The position numbers were made by a program, and so were the translations under genes. A model generated the notes under the pieces. That model saw only the letters and a program-made list of their open reading frames with translations, did not search any database and was not told where the DNA came from. Shown here in pieces: positions 37,627-47,442 of a stretch of 64,000 nt of DNA. Source of the stretch: Pseudeuparius sepicola (taxonomy: Eukaryota; Arthropoda; Insecta; Coleoptera; Anthribidae); NCBI GenBank assembly GCA_963920635.1, contig OY987306.1:33361453-33425452 (forward strand). The letters run 5' to 3'. Each line of letters opens with the position of its first letter. Positions within the stretch are counted from its first letter, which is position 1.

Positions 37627-38509
37627 GATCCACAAATGTTGCACCAAAAATTTGGATGTTCAACGATTATTTCTTGAACTTCAAAAGTAGAAAACATGGA
37701 CAGTTTTTAGATTTTTCCATATTTTTTCACTTGTATTATGATTTTTTTTTATTAAGTTGACGTGTAATGTAATGACGACATGACAAATGATTTGAAATCA
37801 TTCAATTTTTGACGTCAATATTATTTTCCGCTGCTGCTACATCGTTTAAAGTTGTGGTTTTCGTTCTTTAGTAACCAAAAAGATTGTTGCTAACTTCCGA
37901 AATAACCTGAAGTTAGCTACTAACTGAAAAGAAGTTTTGAGCGTTATTTATCAAATAAAAATGCTTGTAAATTGTAAAACAGTGTTTATATTATTTTTAG
38001 ATTTGTTGTTGATAATAATTAAAATATTCTACATCTAAATTAAGAATGATTTTAATTTGTAATGTATAAAAACAGGTTTTCAAAAATTACAGTTAGAAAT
38101 CAAAACCTCTTCCTGCCATCTCTCATTTCATAGACGTACCTATCATCAATTTTAAATTAAATTTAAAATATATAATACTCTTAAACGAAATGATGTTCAA
38201 TATCTTGTTAAACGTAGTGACCTGCCCACGAAATTTATTCATAAAAACAAAAACAAAATATAAATAACTGTGACATCACCTGTTGCTAAGCTATTGAATT
38301 TCTATTTTTAATAAATTTTAACTTTTCCTTGATACGCCAATGATCTGTACAGTCGACGCGACGCGACCAGTGTGGCTTCTAGGCAGGGCAAGTTGGGATC
38401 TAGAATTTGTTTCATTTCTAGGCGATTTTTTAACAGAAGAACGTCTAAATGTGCACCTCTATTTAGTGTAAAAAAATAGTGTATAAAAAGTGTATAAAAT
38501 ACTATAAAA
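37627..38509. promoter_or_regulatory. Divergent intergenic region UBE4A / LMF2
   Basis: The start codons of UBE4A (minus) and LMF2 (plus) are 883 bp apart and point away from each other, so both promoters must lie here or overlap. A perfect 9-bp hairpin (GCTAACTTC / GAAGTTAGC) lies near 37888-37917. No TATA box stands out for either gene. Confidence 0.55.
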
Positions 38510-41500
38510 ATGATACCTTTGAGGTACACGAGAAATCTCTTTTTGAGAGCATTTTGCATTGTGTATTTGTCAGCATTTTTGTCATTTTATTTCCAAATAC
38601 CAGGTAGGTCTAACATCAACGTTATTATTAGTATAAAGCCTACTTAGATTATTGTATTCCCTTCAACTTTTGTTTTAAAAAAAAATTATTGGGTGTCTTG
38701 ATTTACATTCAAATATTCCTAATTACCAGGTTTATATGGAGATAATGGGGTACTACCGGCCAAAGCTTTATTGGAAAACAGCAAACATAAAACTTTATCG
38801 GCAAAAATCCACTACCAGCCTACATTGCTTTGGTTAGCTCCATATCTCGGACTCGATATCAACTATGCCTTGGACGTTTTGGCACTGCTCGGGGCGTTTT
38901 TGGCATTCACAGGGTAAAAAAATATTTTTTATAAGTACTATTTTTTTTTATTTCTTCATTCTTGAGATGTGAAAATTGACAGCAAGGTCCAATATAACTT
39001 TAATTTTGTCATATGTTTTTGTTATTATGAACAAAGTCAATCTGTTGAATTTTTCGACTGTCTATTATGTGCTTTTGGTAAATGGTACGTTTGAACTACT
39101 TTTAAAAAAATTTTTAGGTTTGTGTCCCAAAAGTTCTGCATAATCCCGATATTCACAGCGCTGTGGTCGCTGTATTTTTCTCTGTTTCAAATAGGGCAGG
39201 TTTTCGTCTCGTCTAGCTTGTAAGTATATAAAAATAAAAACATAATAATATATAAAAATATAACATTGCTTCGACTGACATGCAATACCTTTTACAAGGA
39301 GCAAAATATCAAGTAACAGAAATAAACATATCAGTTACATGTACAAACATATTTTTTTACATTTCGAGGCTATAAAAAACTAGATATCTACCTATTTATG
39401 CATGAAATATGAAATACAATAATTTTAATCTTGGCAATAATTTTTTTTGAATGAAAAATCGTAGAAAATTATTTCAAGGTCTCCTGATCTCCCAAACATG
39501 TTTTCCACTTTTTTCTAGCGACGAGCTCCTTCTCGAAGCCGGTTTCTTCGCGATACTCGTAGCCCCGTTCTTTCCTAACCGCAAAAAATCCCACAAGGGC
39601 AACAACCTGGACAACATCAGCTTCTGCCTGTTGCGCTGGCTGTTATTCCGATACCTGCTCACCTGCGGACTCACCAAACTCATCAGCGGATGCCCGAAAT
39701 GGTGGTCCCTGACGGGTATGTCGCCCGGCGACTTGTCGTCGATCTTTGATCGTTAATTTTTCCGCAGCGTTCGATCACCATTTCGAAATTATGCCGCTGC
39801 CGAGCCCCCTCGCCTGGTACTCGCACCACCTGCCGCGGTGGCAGCTGAAATTGGTGAATGTGTTTGCGAACGTATGCGAGATACTGCTGCCGTTCCTATT
39901 TTTCGTACCCATTCGACATGTCAGAATCACCGGTTTCGTCATACAGGTAAAACAAACGAACGACGGTAGTTCAGTCGTAAGGTAATTCGACTGTACCGTA
40001 AAATAGTTGAAATATACCCAAACGAGTGCAGTTGAACTAATTTAGAAGCTATTGAACTACTTCAAGCTATACGATTTGTTTTGTTGTAGCTGTTCTTGCA
40101 AACGTGCATAGTTTTAACGGGCAATTTTGATTTCCACAATTTGCTTATGGTCGCGCTCATGCTGTCTTTGTTGGACGACCAATTTTTCTACGGCAGGAAA
40201 AAACCGAATACTAAATGGGGGATTTTAGGAAAAACTTTAAATATTGGCATATATGCCGGTGTTCTATATGGGGTAATTTTGTTGTATTCGTTGAAATTAG
40301 ATGGAGGAATTATCGATTCGAAAATCAGTAAGTACCGAGGTAATTTCTTTTAAATACTTTATTGACCGAGCTTTGTTTTAGACTTCACAAAAACACAATT
40401 TGACCAAATCGTTAGCCAAGGTTTAACATATACAAATCAACTGGGTCTGCTGTCTCTTGGGGCCACATGTCTATATTGTTTATATCAAGCTTTAACGGAA
40501 GAAACTTCCGGATCTTCCAAAATTCTCAACGTCATAAAAACTACAGGATTTACTGTTTTAGCTCTCGTACTTTTTACATCAAGCACTGTAAGTATGCCCT
40601 GTAGAAGAGAAACGGCAGTAAACAACAGTTTTTGATTAAATTTTAACAGTTACATACACCCTTTGTTTTGACAATGTTTACTGTGCTGTGATCATATTAC
40701 ATCATGGTAGGCCATGGCTATAAAGTAGCTCAACTGTACCCAAAATTAGTAAAGGGGACAGTTGAACTACTTCGAAAACCATGGCTATGGCCTCCTGTGA
40801 TGTGACTGATCAAGGCATACTATGTTTTTTTTTGTTAGGTACCATTGGCCTCATTGAATCCAGTGTCGAATTCTACCCTACATCCCACGGTTAGGCAATT
40901 TTATAAAAGATTGCACAAAACACACGCTATTAATCAGTATGGACTGTTTGGTAGAATGACAGGAGTCGACGGGAGGCCAGAAATAATTCTAGAAGGTTCC
41001 GATAATGTAGAAGGGCCATGGAAGGAGTACAACTTTTTGTACAAGCCTGGAAATGTCAATCATTCGCTACCGTTTGTCGGTAAGTATATACGATCTACTA
41101 TAAGTGCATTTGAACTACTATGAGAACATTTGAACTAATACGAGTGCATTTGAACTACTATGGGTACATTTGAGCTACTATGAGTGCATTTGAACTACTA
41201 TGGGTACATTTGAACTACTATCTGTACCCCTGAGCTACAGTACCGTTTTCGATGTCTTTTCAGCCCCGTACTCGCCGAAACTCGACTGGCAAATGTTCTG
41301 GGCGGCCCGCAGCACGTACGAGAAGGAACCGTGGATATTGTCGTTGGCGCATAGGCTGCTCAACGGGCGGCCGGAAGTGCTGATATTGCTGGACCAGCAG
41401 CATACGGTGTGGGCGAAAAAAGCCCCGAAATATGTGCGAGCGTCACTCTATAAATACAAGTTCACCTCTTGGAACCAAAGGTAAGAAACTCGGTTGTTTC

Positions 41501-43000
41501 CATACAGGTTCTCGGCCGGCCATGGATTGGTTGATAAACAATTGACGGATGGTGACGTTTGACAGATGTCAAAGAAATATAGGTTATGTCGCTAATCCAC
41601 TATTTGCTGTTTTGTGGTACCATAGAACGTAACCTAACTAGAATTTTCTTTGATCGATATCCATAGAGATAATATATATATATATAGGTAGAGTGCTGGA
41701 CGTTGTTTTTTATACATAGCATGCGTGGAAAATCTTTGACGAATTTAAAATCATAAAATAGTAAAAAATAGTAATAAATAGGCCCAGTGGACATGCGCAT
41801 TTGCAATTTGAGGTAGTGTTTTGTGAAACTTGACACTTTGACAGCCATTTGACAGCTACAAACTAAGTATAACCTACCGTTGTTTGCATCATAGACGCTT
41901 TGTGGCATAATTTTTTCGATTTTCAGCTAATTATTAATAGTTTCTTCGCGTTTTAGTCGTTTGAGTGTTTTATCTAATTAAGTGATCATCTTGAATATGT
42001 TCTGCTCATTTTACACCAGTGTTTAAAAACGAAACGAGTCAAAACGCAGCTAATTGAAAATGCGGTACCAACTCTTCTATTAAAACCACCTAAACCATCA
42101 TTTAAGTAAGTATATTAACATGATTGTGGTGTAAGAAACTATTGTAGCTTATTTGCTTTAGTGTTAAAGTTATGAAGGTAGATGAAAACAAGTCAAGTTC
42201 TAGCATTGGTGAAGCAAATTCTAGTAGTTTGGACGAAACTAGTTTAACAAGTAAAAACGAACCCAGTTGTAGTTATCGAAGTCTTGGCCAGTCCACGTTG
42301 GGGTGAGCTTAATTTATTATCAATATAAAAGTTTGTAGGGAGATAGTAATTGAGAAAAATAATTATTTTGAATTGCGCGGTCTGAAAGTCAAATGCGCAT
42401 GTTCCATAGGCCCATGCGCAAATCCACAATTTTCCATAAAAAAGGGACTTGTTCAGCACTCTACCTATGTATATGATCTCTATGTCGATATCCAATCAGG
42501 TGTCCCCATTTTTGGAAAGTAGTTTTGATGTTCTAAAGTTGACTGTTACCACAAAACATCATCAACATTCTGTTGTGAATACATTATTAATTATTACTCA
42601 ATTATATGTTCAGAACAGCATAAATGTTGACATCTGACGACATTCTGTGCTCTTGTTTTTGGCACATTTCGACCGTAAACTTTGACATTTGCCCGAACGT
42701 CGATTTATCCGTCAGACTACTGTCGAAACTCCTTCTAGAAACCAGCCTTCTTGGTGGACAAGGCAGAGGGTTGGCGAATATTTCCCGGCCTACACCAAAG
42801 ACTCGCCCGCCCTCTTGGATTTCCTGAGGGCCAGAAATCTGCTTCCGACCGGGTCGAAACAGGCCGCCAACCCATTGTGGAGGCAGATTTTGGACGCGGT
42901 CCGATTCCTCTGCAATCAGCTGGAGGCGACGCTGTTGTTTTGGTCGGTTTTCACCGCCGGCTTGGCACTCATCGCCACTTCGTCGCCTAGACGGGACTAA
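38510..43000 (+). CDS. LMF2: Lipase maturation factor 2-like ER membrane protein
   Basis: Lipase maturation factors are multi-pass ER membrane proteins that help secreted lipases and other disulfide-rich cargo fold (family knowledge). Ten exons join in phase: 38510-38603, 38730-38913, 39118-39219, 39519-39715, 39768-39946, 40090-40327, 40382-40587, 40839-41079, 41264-41480 and 42739-43000, giving 639 aa. Visible hallmarks are GDNGVLP near residue 35, LLLEAGFFAILVAPF, FDHHFEIMPLPSPLAWYSHH, LFFVPIRHVRI and TGNFDFHNLL. The C-terminal domain has GRMTGVDGRPEIILEGS and WWTRQRVGEYFP. The PLAW and PIRRxR blocks fit LMF2 better than LMF1. Hydrophobic segments alternate through residues 1-400. The last intron (1.26 kb) carries a P-like transposon. 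AATAAA occurs about 100 nt after the stop. Confidence 0.95.
41101..41240 (+). repeat. 20-bp minisatellite in LMF2 intron 8
   Basis: About seven 20-bp units of the form TGRGTRCATTTGAACTACTA run through most of LMF2 intron 8, just after the donor of exon 8. Individual units differ by one to three bases. Confidence 0.85.
41662..42484 (+). mobile_element. Non-autonomous P-superfamily element, copy 1
   Basis: An 823-bp element begins CATAGAGAT and ends ATCTCTATG. The terminal inverted repeats continue through TAGGTAGAGTGCTG, about 30 bp. It is flanked by the 8-bp duplication TCGATATC at 41654-41661 and 42485-42492, the duplication length typical of P elements. The interior keeps two spliceable exons. 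The first ends in QLIENAVPTLLLKPP, the AVPT box that closes a THAP domain, at a GTAAGT donor (42106). The second opens after TTTGCTTTAG in the same frame, encodes a Ser-rich stretch and ends at a GTGAGC donor near 42303. The zinc ligands and the catalytic part are missing. It lies in the last LMF2 intron, sense to the gene. Confidence 0.85.
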
Positions 43001-43788
43001 GCCGTCGAAATTGCGGTTTCGAGTATTTCTCTGGGATAAAAAGATATCACGTTTTTTTTAGGCACTAGAGAGTGAAGATATGATTGATTTCTAAATTTCA
43101 TCGTAATAAATTTGTAGGAGAATGTTTAGTCAAAGTTTATAGTTTTTTTTTTATAAAAGTCTGTTTTTCTTTTCAGTATTCGAAAAAAGGTTGATTAATA
43201 AAAAGATCTGATTTGTTCGGAACATAATACAGAGTTTAAACTGTGTTTCTGGGTACGGCAATTTTTTTAACCTGTAAATATCTTTTATATTGTGCAAATT
43301 AATTTGTTTATAAATATACCGTTTAAATTTTTTACCAAGTTATATCATTGAGTAAAGGAATAAATTTACTCAATGGTTATATCAAATATACCTCTTTTGA
43401 CAGATGTCAAAAAATATAGGTTATGTTTGTTGACATTTGGTTTAGACTGTCAAGTGTTACATTTTAGTAATTTTTCTGTATGTAAATTCATCTAAAGATA
43501 CTTTTAGATGAATTCACAACAACTAAAATAAATGTTTTAGAGTAGCGTTCAATATAGTGTCAAAAATGATATACGATTTAATTTTGGAAGTGTGTAAAAT
43601 TATTTTTATACTTTACTGTAGCTATAGTGACACAGTGTTTGCTTTTGTTACATTTTAATTTTTTATATTCGTCCACCTTTAGACACGTAGAAACGTCTTT
43701 CGAAAATAAACGATATTGTATTAATTATAAACACAAAATAAAAACGCAACCTTGTTTCATTTATTTAGTAGTTAAACCACCCCAGAAA

Positions 43789-43870
43789 GTAGTTCAACTA
43801 ACCCGTACAATAGTTCAAGTAACCTGTACAGTAGTTCAACTAACCCGTACAATAGTTCAACTAACCTGTA
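43789..43870. repeat. 20-bp GTAGTTCAACTAACCYGTAC array
   Basis: Four to five units with a 20-bp period are present. The core is the reverse complement of the TTGAACTAC core in the LMF2 intron array. The fold-back element at 43871 is inserted at its end, and a further unit follows the element at about 44454. Confidence 0.8.
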
Positions 43871-44453
43871 CAGGGTGTAGAGGGTTGCGGTTTTAACGTC
43901 ACCGTACTACTTTTTTGAGAGGAATTTGGTGGACCAATAAGATTTTAGATAAGTTTTATAGTTTCCGCGCATTGGCGCAGGACTGAAATTTTCGATTTTT
44001 TGGAAATCTTATATATATCGACAAATTTAATCAACTCTTTTATAGATTTTTTGGCGTAAAATCGAATGGAATAATTAGTTTTTTGGTAGCGTTAATAGTT
44101 TTTGAGATATGAACCTAAGTTATATATTTTTTAAATGGAAACCATAGTTCATATCTCAAAAACTGTTAACGCTACCAAAAAACTAATTATTCCATTCGAT
44201 TATACGCCAAATAATCTATAAAAATAGTTGATTAAATTTGTCGATATATATAAGTTGTAGCCAGGAGAGAGGTTTCTAAAAATCGAAAATTTCAGTCCTG
44301 CGCCAATGCGCGGAAACTATAAAACTTATCTAGAATCTGATTGGTCCACCAAAGTCCTATCAAAAAAGTAGTACAGTGACGTGAAAACCACAACCCTCTA
44401 GCTTTAATAATAACCGAGATTTTTGAGAAAAACACCCAAAATGGGACACCCTG
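43871..44453. mobile_element. 583-bp fold-back MITE
   Basis: Inverted arms of about 260 bp (43878-44135 against 44145-44398) share blocks such as GTCCTGCGCCAATGCGCGGA. The outer ends are CAGGGTGTAG and GGGACACCCTG with TA on both sides, although the right end carries an extra tail of about 55 bp. It is inserted in the GTAGTTCAA array. No coding sequence is present. Confidence 0.75.
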
Positions 44454-44599
44454 TACAGTAGTTCAACTAACCGGTAGTTCAAATATCACACATCGTGATA
44501 GTTCAACTGTTTCAGTTCAAGCACCAAAATAAAACGATAAACTCCATGAGATACACGTTTATTTTCTTAAAATTAATACAGTGGGTGTTTGCCTCTAAC

Positions 44600-45991
44600 C
44601 TAAATTTCATCATCCTCGATTTCATCAGTCTTTGTACCCAGCAAAATTTGCTCGATCTTCCTCACATCTTCCAAGTCGCTCATAATATCGTCGTCGCACA
44701 TCACGGCTTTAAATTCCTCCTTGGAAACGTCGTCACTTGTCACACTGTCAATTTCCATTGACGTGACACCACTGTCTGTCGTTTCGTCAACAATCTTAAC
44801 ACTTGCCTGTGTGCTGTCACTGTAATCTAGTGGGTAGTTTTCGATCGTTTGCCGACATCTGTCAATGTCGATTGGCGGTTGTTTTAAGACGTCCCTGACC
44901 GTTATTTCTATTTGTTTGTTTCTGCTTTTTCTGTTGCTGTATTGGGCGACCGCCGACTTGATACTGGTATTCGACGAACTTAAGATATGGCTGACTTTGG
45001 CAGCTCTCGCCGGCATGTTATTACTGACGTCCAATTTGTTTATTTCCTTTTGGATGCGATCCTTCAGTTTGTCGGCTAGGGTTTTCATTTTTTTATTGTC
45101 CACGTTAGTAACCTTTGAGGTTATGGTTTCGACCTTGTCAGTTTCGACCTTGCGTTTCGTGGCTACGTAGGTTCTTTTGTTGTCCACTTGACGAGCGTTA
45201 ATCTGATATCCGTTGCTGGTGGTTAGGAAATGCCTGTGGGGTTCCTGCAGCGTCATCACCGCGGGAAATTTGAAAATCGACACGAACCTATCGACGAAAA
45301 GCCTCTGCTCCTTGCGATAGTTTCCGGAAATCTTCGCCAATCGTTTCGTCCGGTTCGTGTCCGGCATTTCGTCGAATATGTTCAAGTTAGTTTTGTTTGC
45401 ATCCGAACAATGTTTTATCAACAAGCTTCGCATTCCTACCAGAGTATTCAAGTTTGGCGGAACGAGTTTGGTGATTTTGTAATTTTGCTGCGTCTCGCAA
45501 GCGTAAATGTCCCTGTACTTTTCCAGACCGCACAAAAGTGCCAGGTCGATGTTGTCCAGTCGGAAATCTTCGTCGAAATTTCGCGGGACGCTCAAATTGA
45601 CATTTAAAATTTCCAAGAGATCGTTGACGATTTTTATGCCGTCGTTAAGTTGGGTGCTCGGTATTCGTCGTTGCGAATGTATCTTGAAGGAATCGGAAAA
45701 GTAATTTATGAGTAACTCGTCTATGTTTGCCCGAGTTTCTGGAAAAATTCGAATTTCGATTGGCAATATTTTCGCAACGTCTTTTTTCTTTTTCCCCAAA
45801 GCCAATTTAATTTCCGCAAGTGTAGGTATGGTTTCATTATTTTTATATGCGTCGGCCACGTATCTAAAAATGTGCACACAAAACAAGTTGATAGTGTCAA
45901 TTTTAATTTCAGTCATAGACGAGTCCACTGAAAAGAGAGACAAAAGTTGAACCCTAGAACTATCCTTGTTTGTCAGCACCGCCAAACTCAT
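44600..45991 (-). CDS. Uncharacterised protein, likely nuclear
   Basis: This is a single open frame of 463 codons from ATG 45991 to a stop at 44600. I do not recognise the family. The N-terminal part looks folded (INLFCVHIFRYVADAY, then LALLCGLEKYRDIYACE). The middle is Lys/Arg-rich with KKMKTLADKLKDRIQKEINK, possibly helical. The C-terminus is very acidic and ends DEIEDDEI. Charge layout and lack of a signal peptide suggest a nuclear or chromatin-associated protein, by inference only. Start choice is uncertain: the frame runs upstream to ATG 46060 and 46069 inside a transposon end. A pyrimidine tract plus CAG near 45930 could be a splice acceptor, with ATG 45916 as start. An AATAAA signal follows the stop within about 40 nt. 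Confidence 0.7.
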   Translation of the reverse strand: MSLAVLTNKDSSRVQLLSLFSVDSSMTEIKIDTINLFCVHIFRYVADAYKNNETIPTLAEIKLALGKKKKDVAKILPIEIRIFPETRANIDELLINYFSDSFKIHSQRRIPSTQLNDGIKIVNDLLEILNVNLSVPRNFDEDFRLDNIDLALLCGLEKYRDIYACETQQNYKITKLVPPNLNTLVGMRSLLIKHCSDANKTNLNIFDEMPDTNRTKRLAKISGNYRKEQRLFVDRFVSIFKFPAVMTLQEPHRHFLTTSNGYQINARQVDNKRTYVATKRKVETDKVETITSKVTNVDNKKMKTLADKLKDRIQKEINKLDVSNNMPARAAKVSHILSSSNTSIKSAVAQYSNRKSRNKQIEITVRDVLKQPPIDIDRCRQTIENYPLDYSDSTQASVKIVDETTDSGVTSMEIDSVTSDDVSKEEFKAVMCDDDIMSDLEDVRKIEQILLGTKTDEIEDDEI

Positions 45992-46057
45992 ATTTATGTT
46001 GGCATTGAATAATTCACTATTTACTGTCACTATTTGCTGGCAATATTGCCACCTAAC

Positions 46058-46871
46058 CATAGAGATCATATATATAAGTAGAGTGCTGGACGAAGTTTTT
46101 TATACATAGGATGCACGGAAAATCTTTTGATGAATTTAAAATCATAAAATAGTAATAAATAGGCCCAGTGGACATGCGCATTTGCAATTTGAGGTAGTGT
46201 TTTGTGAAACTTGACACTCTTTGACAGCCATTTGACAGCGACAAACTAAGTATAACCTACCGTTGTTTGCATCATAGACGCTTTGTGGCATAATTTTTTC
46301 GATTTGCAGCTAATTATTAATAGTTTCTTCGCGTTTTAGTTGTTTGAGTGTTTTATCTAATTAAGTGATCATCTCAAATATGTTCTGCTCATTTTACACC
46401 AGTGTTTAAAAACGAAACGAGTCAAAACGCAGCTAATTGAAAATGCGGTACCAACTCTTCTATTAAAACCACTTAAACCATCATGTAAGTAAGTATATTA
46501 ACATGATTGTGGTGTAAGAAACTATTAGTAGCTTATTTGTTTTAGTGTTAAAGTTATGAAGGTAGATGAAAACAAGTCAAGTTCTAGCATCAGTGAAGCA
46601 AATTCTAGTAGTTTGGACGAAACTAGTTTTACAAGTATAAACAAACCTAGTTGTAGTTATCAAAGTCTTGACCAGTCCACGTTGAGGTGAGCTTAATTTA
46701 TTATCAATATACAAGTTTGTAGGGAGACAGTAATTCAGAAAAACAATCACTGTTTTGAATTGCGCGGTCTGAAGGTCTAATGCGCATGTTCCATAGGCCC
46801 ATGGGCAGATCCACAATTTGCCATAACAAGGGACTTGTTCAGCACTCTACCTATATTATATGATCTCTATG
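46058..46871 (+). mobile_element. Non-autonomous P-superfamily element, copy 2
   Basis: An 814-bp relative of the element at 41662-42484 has the same CATAGAGATCATATA ends, AVPT exon, GTAAGT donor and Ser-rich second exon. Its flanks (CACCTAAC and ATCCAATG) do not form an 8-bp duplication. About 100 bp beyond the right end also match the right flank of copy 1, with a 5-bp deletion at the junction. It therefore probably arose by duplication of a segment rather than a fresh insertion. Its left end abuts the 5' end of the unknown gene. Confidence 0.8.
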
Positions 46872-47442
46872 ATCCAATGGGGTGTTCTCATTTTTGGAAA
46901 GTAGTTTCGATGTTCGAAAGCCGACTACTACCACAAAACATCATAAATATTTTGTTGTGAACATAGCCCCACAACAACCAGGCATACATTCTTATAAAAT
47001 TATCATAGTAATCACAATCATTGACAGGGAAAAAGTAGGAATAATAGTGCCAATTATTTGCATATTTTATAAAGTTGGTGACAATGAATAGATAGTTATT
47101 CTAACTATCGTCTTTTTTCCAAGGCCACATTTCCAGTGGACTCGTCTATTTAGAATTTAGTGATTTTTGCAAAATCCAAGATGGCTGACGCTGTCAAATT
47201 CATAACAAATCAAATTGAAATATTCGTAGGTTACTAGCATCCAGCCAGCCATGGACAATAAAAAAGCATATGTCAAATGTACAGTTTGACATCTTGGATT
47301 TTTTGACAGTTGACACAAATATCGTCATGGCCAACTTTCATGAAAAGACAAAAAAGTGTCAAACTACCTACTGGACACTAGATGAAGTGCCAAAGTGACC
47401 AAATATGTACAACATGATTTGAGGTTGTGTTATTACTTTTTC
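46872..47442. other. Spacer between P-like element and SNAPC4
   Basis: The first 100 bp match the right flank of P-like copy 1. An inverted pair (AAAATCCAAGATG / CATCTTGGATTTT) lies at 47172-47300. No gene is seen. Confidence 0.5.

Larger units (their letters stand above)
43001..44599. other. LMF2 / unknown-gene intergenic region
   Basis: This interval contains the LMF2 3' UTR, a 20-bp-period GTAGTTCAA array (43789-43870), a fold-back MITE (43871-44453) and a second GTAGTTCAAC patch (44456-44520). The two genes converge here. No further gene was seen. Confidence 0.6.

Noticed and set aside
41101..41240. CRISPR-like array (regular short repeats)
   Set aside because: This is a eukaryotic intron. 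The units are adjacent without spacers, so it is a minisatellite.
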